A program made the translations under genes and the position numbers. DNA of 11,761 bases from the NCBI GenBank assembly GCA_937927885.1, contig CALEZJ010000464.1, positions 1 to 11,761 of the forward strand. The letters are read 5' to 3'. This DNA is from an uncultured Paracoccaceae bacterium (GTDB taxonomy: Bacteria > Pseudomonadota > Alphaproteobacteria > Rhodobacterales > Rhodobacteraceae). Positions 1 to 4,482 of the stretch are shown here, one piece after another; the stretch's first letter is position 1; each line of letters begins with the position of its first letter. A model generated the notes under the pieces. That model did not search any database. It worked only from the letters and a program-made list of their open reading frames with translations, and had not been told where the DNA came from.

Positions 1-49
1 ACGAGATTTCTGCCTGTCTCGTGGGCTCGGAGATGTGTATAAGAGACAG
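1..49 (+). other. Illumina Nextera i7 adapter with Tn5 mosaic end (artefact)
   Basis: Bases 1-7 (ACGAGAT) match the end of the P7 primer. Bases 8-15 (TTCTGCCT) match the Nextera index usually called N703. Bases 16-30 match the read-2 linker GTCTCGTGGGCTCGG. Bases 31-49 are the 19-base Tn5 mosaic end AGATGTGTATAAGAGACAG. The order is exactly that of a library molecule, so this is untrimmed adapter joined to genomic DNA that begins at about base 50. A frame opened inside it starts with the peptide MCIRDR, a familiar sign of translated Nextera adapter in protein databases. Confidence 0.98.
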
Positions 50-774
50 GCCTGCGCGCGACGGGCATGGCCGGGGTGATTGCGGGGCTTGGCATCTCGC
101 TGGCCTATCTGGGCGCCATCTATGCCCTGCAGGCGACCACCGTCGCCAATGCCGTCTTTCTCTTTTCCGCCGCGCCGTTCTTTTCGGCGGTGCTGGGCCG
201 TGTCGTGCTGGGCGAGCGGGTCAGTTCCTGGACCTGGGCAGCCATGGCCCTGGCCGGGTTGGGAATTTTCGTGATGATCGGCGGCAGCCTGGGGGGCGTC
301 AGCCTGGGAGGCGGCGGGCGGATGGACGGCAACCTTGCTGCCCTGGCCTCGGCCTTCGGTTTCGCCGTGTTCACGGTCGCGCTGCGGTCGGGCCGCATCG
401 GAGACATGATGCCCGCCAACCTGCTGGGCGCGGGACTCTCGATGCTGGCGGCGGCCCTTCTGGCTCCGGCGCTGGGTCAGACGCTGGCCGCCAGCCCGCG
501 CGACATCGCCATCGCGATGGCGATGGGGGCGGTTGTGCTGGCGGGCGGGATGATCCTGTTCACCTTCGGCAGTCGGCGTTTGCCAGCGGCCGAGGCCACG
601 CTGTTTTCCTCGGTCGAGAACATCCTCGCGCCGGTCTGGGTCTGGGCCCTGCTGGGCGAGACCGCGACGCTGAACACGCTGATCGGCGGAGCGATGGTGC
701 TGGGCGCGGTGATTCTGAACGCCTATCGCGGGGCGCTGGGCGCGACACTGGCGGGACGGCGCGCGATTGGCTAA
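50..774 (+). CDS. EamA/DMT-family transporter, 5'-truncated
   Basis: This is the C-terminal part, about 240 residues, of a drug/metabolite-transporter superfamily protein of the inner membrane. Such proteins usually have about 300 residues, ten helices and two EamA repeats, and export metabolites or amino acids. The reading frame is open from the adapter junction (first full codon 52), so the true start is lost. The ATG at 67 is probably internal. The end of the first EamA repeat is visible (QATTVANAVFLFSAAPFFSA, then LGERVSSWTW and a glycine-rich helix). A second repeat follows, with FTFGSRRLPAAEATLFSSVE and a final LGETATLNTLIGGAMVLGAV helix. Hydrophobic helices alternate with short polar loops throughout. 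The substrate cannot be read from the sequence. The stop lies nine bases before the next gene on the same strand, so the two are probably co-transcribed. Confidence 0.88.
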
Positions 775-783
775 GCAGGACGC

Positions 784-1554
784 ATGCTGACCGTCACTCG
801 CCATCCCGGCCCCGCAAGTTCGCCACCCCTGTTGATCGTGCACGGGCTTTTCGGCTCGGGCCGCAACTGGGGCGCCATCGCCAAGCGGATGTCCGACCGC
901 GGCACGGTGCTGGCCGTCGACATGCGCAACCATGCGGGCAGTTTCTGGGACGACCGGCACGATTACCCGATTCTGGCGGAGGACCTCGCCAAGGTGATCG
1001 AGGCCGAGGGACAACCTGTTGATGTCCTTGGGCATTCCATGGGCGGCAAGGCCGCCATGGTGCTGGCGCTTACCCGGCCAGAGCTGGTGCGCAGGCTGAT
1101 CGTGGCCGACATCGCCCCCGTCGCCTATGGCCACAGCCAGAACCACCTGATCGCCGCGATGCGGGGGCTGGACCTGCAGGGACTTGCCGCCCGGGCCGAG
1201 GCCGACCGGCGACTGGCCCGGTCGGTCGGTGATCCGCAGGTGCGGGCCTTTCTGCTTCAGTCACTCGATCTGCGCGCCGATCCGCCGGTCTGGCGGCTGA
1301 ACCTCGACGCGCTGGAACGGCAGATGGACCGGATCACCGGCTGGATCGAGGACGGCGACCTGACACCTTTTCCTGGGCCGACGCTGTTTCTGGCCGGCGC
1401 CGATTCGGACTACGTCCGCCCCGAATCGCGCGACACCATCCGCCGCCTGTTCCCGAAAGCGCGACTGGCAAGGATCCCCGGCGCGGGCCATTGGCTGCAC
1501 GCCGAAAAGCCCCGCGAATTCGAGGCCGCGATCCGGGTCTTTCTTGGCGACTGA
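784..1554 (+). CDS. Alpha/beta-fold hydrolase (YbfF-like esterase)
   Basis: A 256-residue cytosolic alpha/beta hydrolase, the normal single-domain length. The oxyanion-hole motif HGLFGSGRNW is at residues 20-29. The nucleophile elbow GHSMGG is at 83-88, with Ser85 as nucleophile. The catalytic histidine is His236 in GAGHWLHAEKP. Asp207 or Asp209, in the LFLAGADSDYV strand end, is the likely acid-side residue. The DMRNHAGS stretch after strand 4 is typical of the YbfF group of acyl esterases/thioesterases, so small esters or acyl-CoAs are plausible substrates, but the natural one is unknown. AGGA sits just upstream of the ATG. The gene follows the transporter by nine bases, suggesting one transcript. 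The next gene converges, with its stop about ten bases away. Confidence 0.9.
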   Translation: MLTVTRHPGPASSPPLLIVHGLFGSGRNWGAIAKRMSDRGTVLAVDMRNHAGSFWDDRHDYPILAEDLAKVIEAEGQPVDVLGHSMGGKAAMVLALTRPELVRRLIVADIAPVAYGHSQNHLIAAMRGLDLQGLAARAEADRRLARSVGDPQVRAFLLQSLDLRADPPVWRLNLDALERQMDRITGWIEDGDLTPFPGPTLFLAGADSDYVRPESRDTIRRLFPKARLARIPGAGHWLHAEKPREFEAAIRVFLGD

Positions 1555-1564
1555 GGGGCGGGGA

Positions 1565-1747
1565 TCAGAGGCTTTGCACCTTGCGCGCCACCATCCAGCT
1601 GACCGGCAGCGCCAGGATCGCCCCGGCGGCGGCGGCGACCACGATGGATTGCACGTCATAGCGGTTCAGGGTCAGCGCTGCGACCACGAAGATCCCGGCA
1701 AGGGTGGTGCCGATCACGGCATAGAGCAGCGAGGTCAGTCTGAGCAT
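1565..1747 (-). CDS. Small two-helix membrane protein, Rhodobacterales type
   Basis: A protein of about 60 residues with two hydrophobic segments: a first near residues 3-22 (LTSLLYAVIGTTLAGIFVVA) and a second near 34-53 (SIVVAAAAGAILALPVSWMV). They are joined by a short polar loop, and the basic tail is ARKVQSL. The function is unknown. From memory, similar short proteins in Rhodobacterales are sometimes named 'CTP synthetase', but nothing of PyrG is present here, so that name should not be copied. I chose the ATG at 1747 (MLRLTS) because GGGGGA lies four bases upstream. The ATG at 1759 would add MGDT and has a poorer ribosome site. The gene converges on the hydrolase with about ten bases between the stops. 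Confidence 0.68.
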   Translation of the reverse strand: MLRLTSLLYAVIGTTLAGIFVVAALTLNRYDVQSIVVAAAAGAILALPVSWMVARKVQSL

Positions 1748-1824
1748 GGTGTCCCCCATTCCGGTTTGGCGCGCAGATTAGCAGCACGCATCGCCAGAAC
1801 CTTGATCTCGCGCAAGGAACCCCG

Positions 1825-1854
1825 GAAAAGCATCTGCCGGAACTCCGGCAGCTT
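1825..1854 (-). terminator. Probable intrinsic terminator after the lipoprotein gene
   Basis: CTGCCGG at 1834-1840 and CCGGCAG at 1845-1851 form a perfect seven-base-pair stem with a four-base loop. Read on the minus strand, the stem is followed after a few bases by TTTT (complement of 1826-1829). It begins only a few bases after the lipoprotein stop codon, the expected place. The short T run makes it a modest terminator, so some transcription may continue into the small membrane protein gene. Confidence 0.45.
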
Positions 1855-1857
1855 GCC

Positions 1858-2229
1858 TCAGCCGGGGCAACGCAATCGGGCGGTCATCACGCCGCTGTCG
1901 CCTTCGGCGCTCCCCTCGACCAGCGCGCAGCCGCTGGCCTGCATGGCGGCCTGACGCATGGCGTGCAGGATGGCGACATGCTCGGTCCGTCGGGCATAGC
2001 CAAGCCGGATCACCTGAACCCGCGGATGCCGGTCGGCGCGGCAGGCCGCCATCGATACCCCGGCAAGGCAGATGGCCCCGGGCCCTTCGGGGGCGCCGCG
2101 ATGGACATAGACGTCGAAATCGCGCCCGTCGATCACCACCCGCTGCGGCTGAATTCCCCAGAACGCCCTGTCCGGGGTGGCACAACCGCAAAGGAGCGCA
2201 AGAAGGAAGAGGGTGAGGACACGGATCAT
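1858..2229 (-). CDS. Small putative lipoprotein
   Basis: A 123-residue protein with a short lipoprotein signal peptide: a basic residue at position 3, a hydrophobic core LTLFLLALL, and a lipobox-like LCGC with Cys16 as the probable lipidated residue. The Cys at the -2 position departs from the strictest lipobox pattern, but ATPD after Cys16 is a typical mature start. The remaining part of about 105 residues includes RVVIDGRDFDVYVH, a central basic RADRHPRVQVIRLGYARRTEHV, and Cys residues at the middle and end (CRAD, GCAL, RCPG) that might pair in the periplasm. I recognise no family. GAGGA lies about nine bases upstream of the ATG. It is probably an envelope-anchored protein of unknown role. 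Confidence 0.68.
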   Translation of the reverse strand: MIRVLTLFLLALLCGCATPDRAFWGIQPQRVVIDGRDFDVYVHRGAPEGPGAICLAGVSMAACRADRHPRVQVIRLGYARRTEHVAILHAMRQAAMQASGCALVEGSAEGDSGVMTARLRCPG

Positions 2230-2278
2230 TCCGACATCCTCGCAGCCCTTGGTTAAGGCAAGGTTAACCCCCTGGCCC

Positions 2279-2308
2279 TTGCACGGGGCGGCCCCGATGG
2301 GCTAAAGG
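2279..2308 (+). promoter_or_regulatory. Candidate sigma-70 promoter for tRNA-Val
   Basis: TTGCAC at 2279-2284 resembles a -35 box. TAAAGG at 2303-2308 lies 18 bases further on (or CTAAAG at 17 bases) and could act as a -10 box. Transcription would begin within a few bases of the mature 5' end of the tRNA at 2316. The -10 match is weak, as is common in this clade, so the call rests on spacing and position. Confidence 0.35.
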
Positions 2309-2315
2309 GGCGCGG

Positions 2316-2391
2316 GGGCGATTAGCTCAGTTGGTAGAGCGTCTCGTTTACACCGAGATGGCCGGCGGTTCGAGTCCGTCATCGCCCACCA
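2316..2391 (+). tRNA. tRNA-Val (anticodon UAC)
   Basis: A full 76-base cloverleaf can be folded by eye. The acceptor stem pairs GGGCGAT (2316-2322) with ATCGCCC (2381-2387), followed by discriminator A and an encoded CCA (2389-2391). The D arm is GCTC-AGTTGGTA-GAGC. The anticodon stem is TCTCG/CGAGA (2342-2346, 2354-2358) with loop TTTACAC, giving anticodon TAC at 2349-2351, which reads GTA and related valine codons. The T arm is GGCGG-TTCGAGT-CCGTC with one G-T wobble. It stands alone between minus-strand genes. I see no integrase or duplicated 3' end nearby, so nothing suggests it is an occupied attachment site. Confidence 0.97.
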
Positions 2392-2400
2392 ATCCCAGGA

Positions 2401-2447
2401 AAAGACCCCGACGTGGGGGCGCCGGGGCCAGGCAGGGCAGGCCCCGA
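2401..2447 (-). terminator. Possible terminator region between tRNA-Val and the fasciclin gene
   Basis: Two hairpins lie between the converging transcripts. CGGGGCC (2424-2430) pairs with GGCCCCG (2441-2447) around a ten-base loop. A smaller CCCC/GGGG stem (2407-2410 with 2416-2419) follows it on the minus strand and leads into TCTTTTCC. On that strand this could end the fasciclin transcript. The small stem alone is weak, so the assignment is tentative. Confidence 0.35.
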
Positions 2448-2472
2448 CAGGCCCGCCGCAACCTTTCGTGGC

Positions 2473-3018
2473 TCAACCGGTCGGCAGCAGGACCGAGTCG
2501 ATGACGTGGATCACGCCGTTGGACTGGATCACATCGGCAATGGTGATGCGGGCCTCGCGGCCCTGCCCGTCAACGATGTAAAGCGCTCCGGCCCGTTCGA
2601 AGGCGTCGAACTGGCAGCCGCCCAGCGTGGTGATCGTGTGCCGCCCGCCGTCGGCGCGGATCATGCCGCGCAGCTCGCCCCAAAGCGCACGGGTCGGCAC
2701 GACATGGCAGGTCAGCACCGTCTGCAGCGCGGCAAGGTTTTCCGGCATGAGCAGGCTTTCCACTGCCCCCGCGGGCAGGGCGGCAAAGGCCGCATTGGTC
2801 GGCGCCAGCACGGTAAAGGGCCCCTGACCCTGCAGGGCCTCGACCAGCCCCGCCGCCTGAACGGCCGCCACCAGCGTGGTATGGTCGGCGGAATTCACGG
2901 CGTTTTCAACAATGTTGCGGCTGGCGAACATGGGCGCGCCGCCGACCATCGGATTTTGCTGCGCCGCAGCCATCGAACCCGACGCGGCGAGAAGGACGGC
3001 GAAAAGAACAGGTTTCAT
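2473..3018 (-). CDS. Secreted fasciclin (FAS1) domain protein
   Basis: A 181-residue exported protein. The signal peptide is MKPVLFAVLLAASGSMAAA, with likely cleavage after the AAA near residue 19. A single FAS1 domain fills residues 35-180. The H1 motif FTVLAPTNAAFAALP is at 68-82 and the H2 motif GVIHVIDSVLLP at 168-179. Cys104 and Cys135 could form a disulfide. FAS1 proteins are adhesion or surface-binding modules; the bacterial ligand here is unknown. The frame stays open further upstream, but the signal peptide and GGGAG seven bases before the ATG at 3018 fix this start. It lies 116 bases downstream of the ECF sigma/anti-sigma pair on the same strand. That is the arrangement of SigK-RskA-MPT70/83 in mycobacteria and suggests that it is a regulon target. 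Confidence 0.92.
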   Translation of the reverse strand: MKPVLFAVLLAASGSMAAAQQNPMVGGAPMFASRNIVENAVNSADHTTLVAAVQAAGLVEALQGQGPFTVLAPTNAAFAALPAGAVESLLMPENLAALQTVLTCHVVPTRALWGELRGMIRADGGRHTITTLGGCQFDAFERAGALYIVDGQGREARITIADVIQSNGVIHVIDSVLLPTG

Positions 3019-3112
3019 GGCAAATCTCCCGTGTGATGCCCGGGCCCTTGGCGGCCCATGCAGCAAGGAACGGGGGGCTTTGGCGGGAAGTTTCGCCCTC
3101 GGCGTCGGGCAG

Positions 3113-3132
3113 CGATCACGGATGCGTGATCG
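3113..3132 (-). promoter_or_regulatory. Perfect 8-bp inverted repeat just after the anti-sigma gene
   Basis: CGATCACG and CGTGATCG are separated by GATG, a perfect 8+8 inverted repeat that begins two bases after the anti-sigma stop codon. No T run follows on the minus strand, so it is not a standard intrinsic terminator. It could be an mRNA-stabilising or attenuating hairpin between the anti-sigma and fasciclin genes, or a dimeric regulator site upstream of the fasciclin gene. Confidence 0.45.
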
Positions 3133-3134
3133 GA

Positions 3135-3752
3135 TCAACCCGGGCCGAGCACCGCGCTGGCCAGCACCGGGCCGGTGGGGAGGGCGCCCGGGGCGCCCCC
3201 CAGGGGTTCCAGGCTGATCGCCAGCGTGACCCCCGGCTGCAAGTCGGTCGGCACGGTCAGGCTCTCGCCCCTCAGGAGCCCCAGGGAGCGCGGCACCCCG
3301 TCGGCGCCGATCGCCCAAAGCTGATAGTCGCGGTCTTCGCCCGCCGACGGACCGCTGCGCCGCAGGTCCAGCAATCCCGCCTGAAGCCGGACCGACACCA
3401 CCAGTTCGCCCGCCACCAGCCGCGCCTGCGGCACCGGTTGCGGCCAGAGCACCACCGCCAGCGCCAGCCCCGCCGCCAGCACACCCCCGGCCGCCCAGAC
3501 CCAGCGACGCCGGGGGCGGGCGGGGAACAGCCGGGCCTCGATCCGGAGGAGAAGATCGGGCAACGCGACTTCGGGATAGGCCGCGTTCAGCGGCGACAGC
3601 CGGGCCTCCCAGTCCCGCACGCGGGCGGCAAAGGCACCGTCAACCTCGGCCCGGCGCGCCGCATCCCGGCGCGCCCGGGCGTCCAGAACCCCCAGCACAT
3701 ATTCGGCGGCCAGAAGGTCATCGGCATCATCGGGCGGATCGGCGGGACTCAT
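3135..3752 (-). CDS. RskA-type membrane anti-sigma factor
   Basis: A 205-residue single-pass inner-membrane anti-sigma factor. The N-terminal cytosolic part (1-80) begins with an acidic stretch and LLAAEYVLGVLDARAR, the sigma-binding helix pattern of the anti-sigma-K family. It continues with RVRDWEARLSPLNAAYPEV. After PRPRRRW a hydrophobic helix spans about 84-103. The periplasmic RskA C-terminal domain carries the family signatures YQLWAIGADGVPRSLGLL and LEPLGGAPGALPTGPVLAS. No zinc-binding HxxxCxxC is visible, so it is not a ZAS-type anti-sigma factor. I chose the ATG at 3752, which overlaps the sigma stop as ATGA and implies translational coupling. A GTG at 3764 would add MSGT. It should hold the sigma factor until regulated proteolysis or an envelope signal releases it. 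Confidence 0.9.
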   Translation of the reverse strand: MSPADPPDDADDLLAAEYVLGVLDARARRDAARRAEVDGAFAARVRDWEARLSPLNAAYPEVALPDLLLRIEARLFPARPRRRWVWAAGGVLAAGLALAVVLWPQPVPQARLVAGELVVSVRLQAGLLDLRRSGPSAGEDRDYQLWAIGADGVPRSLGLLRGESLTVPTDLQPGVTLAISLEPLGGAPGALPTGPVLASAVLGPG

Positions 3753-4351
3753 CGTTCCAGACACTCCCGAAGCCGCTGCAACCCTCGGCGCAGCCAGGTG
3801 CGCATCGTGTTCAGCGGAATTCCGTGGCGCTCGGCCAGATCCTGATAGGACAGCCCGACCAGATAGGCACCGCGCAAGGCCTCGGCGCGGTCAGGCTCCT
3901 GCTCGTCCAGGCAACCCAGGATGCGGCGCGCCTGTCCGGCGGCGGCCAGCCGGGCCTCGACGCCGACAGCGGGATCCGGGATCAGCGCGAGCGGGTCTTC
4001 CCCGGCCAGTCGCGCGCCCTGTGGCGGACGGGCCCGCAGCCGGTCCAGCGCCAGATTGCGCGCCACCGCAACCAGCCAGCCCATCGCACTGCCACGATCC
4101 GCCGAAAACTGCCCCGCACGCTGCCAGATGCGCACATAGACCTCCTGCATGGCATCCTCCACCTCGCTGCGGTCTTTCAGCATACGGGTCAGCACGCCTG
4201 CGAGTTTCGGTGCCGTCAACGCATAAAGCGCGCGAAACGCGGCGCGGTCGTGCTGCGCCACCCGCTGGATCAGGTCAGAGGCCGTCTCGTCGGACAATCG
4301 CGGGGTCCCGGCTGGAGGGCGAGACCCGCCAGATAGCGCCGGCAAACGCAT
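3749..4351 (-). CDS. ECF sigma-70 factor (SigK/RpoE-like)
   Basis: A 200-residue extracytoplasmic-function sigma factor with only sigma2 and sigma4 regions. Sigma2 lies at about 38-105: FRALYALTAPKLAGVLTRML, the core-binding DAMQEVYVRIWQ, and the -10 recognition helix MGWLVAVARNLALDRLR. Sigma4 lies at about 147-200, with the helix-turn-helix YLVGLSYQDLAERHGIPLNT and MRTWLRRGLQRLRECL. The pairing with a RskA-type anti-sigma gene in an ATGA overlap supports the SigK-like group. The ATG at 4351 has only GGA close upstream. A TTG at about codon 19 (LSDETASDLIQRV) would give a protein nearer the usual ECF length, so the first 18 residues are uncertain. The likely targets are its own operon and the fasciclin gene. 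Confidence 0.92.
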   Translation of the reverse strand: MRLPALSGGSRPPAGTPRLSDETASDLIQRVAQHDRAAFRALYALTAPKLAGVLTRMLKDRSEVEDAMQEVYVRIWQRAGQFSADRGSAMGWLVAVARNLALDRLRARPPQGARLAGEDPLALIPDPAVGVEARLAAAGQARRILGCLDEQEPDRAEALRGAYLVGLSYQDLAERHGIPLNTMRTWLRRGLQRLRECLER

Positions 4352-4370
4352 CGTCCAGTCTGATCCTGCC

Positions 4371-4400
4371 TTGTCTTTCGGGGGCGGCCGGGGCTAGCCT
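4371..4400 (+). promoter_or_regulatory. Candidate promoter for the beta-oxidation operon
   Basis: In the 131-base divergent spacer between the sigma gene and the fusion-enzyme gene, TTGTCT (4371-4376) and TAGCCT (4395-4400) are 18 bases apart and have the form of a sigma-70 promoter. The leader would be about 75 bases. The matches to consensus are partial. I could not identify an ECF-type promoter for the sigma gene in the same spacer. Confidence 0.25.
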
Positions 4401-4482
4401 TTGCACAGGGTTGCAGCGCACGGGGGGGCGTGCACCCCGCCCGGACGACGGCTCCCCGCAACATCGAGACCAGGAGCCCGCG

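Noticed and set aside
21..1022. A 333-residue open frame starting in the adapter
   Set aside because: Its start is in Nextera adapter and the rest is out of frame with two well-supported genes; the composition (Arg/Gly-rich) is typical of a shadow frame in GC-rich DNA.
1565..1759. Naming the small minus-strand gene pyrG/CTP synthetase
   Set aside because: The product is about 60 residues with two membrane helices and none of the synthetase or glutaminase motifs.
2316..2391. tRNA-Val as an integration site for a mobile element
   Set aside because: No integrase, no duplicated tRNA 3' end and no change in composition was seen on either side.
4021..4482. N-terminal extension of the fusion enzyme upstream of 4483
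   Set aside because: The upstream part is low-complexity translation across the antisense sigma gene; crotonase homology begins at MESPVRYETHG, with AGGAG correctly placed.
4352..4482. Autoregulatory ECF promoter upstream of the sigma gene
   Set aside because: CAAC followed by GC-rich sequence is present on the minus strand, but no convincing -10 element at the right spacing matches the candidate at the fasciclin gene.
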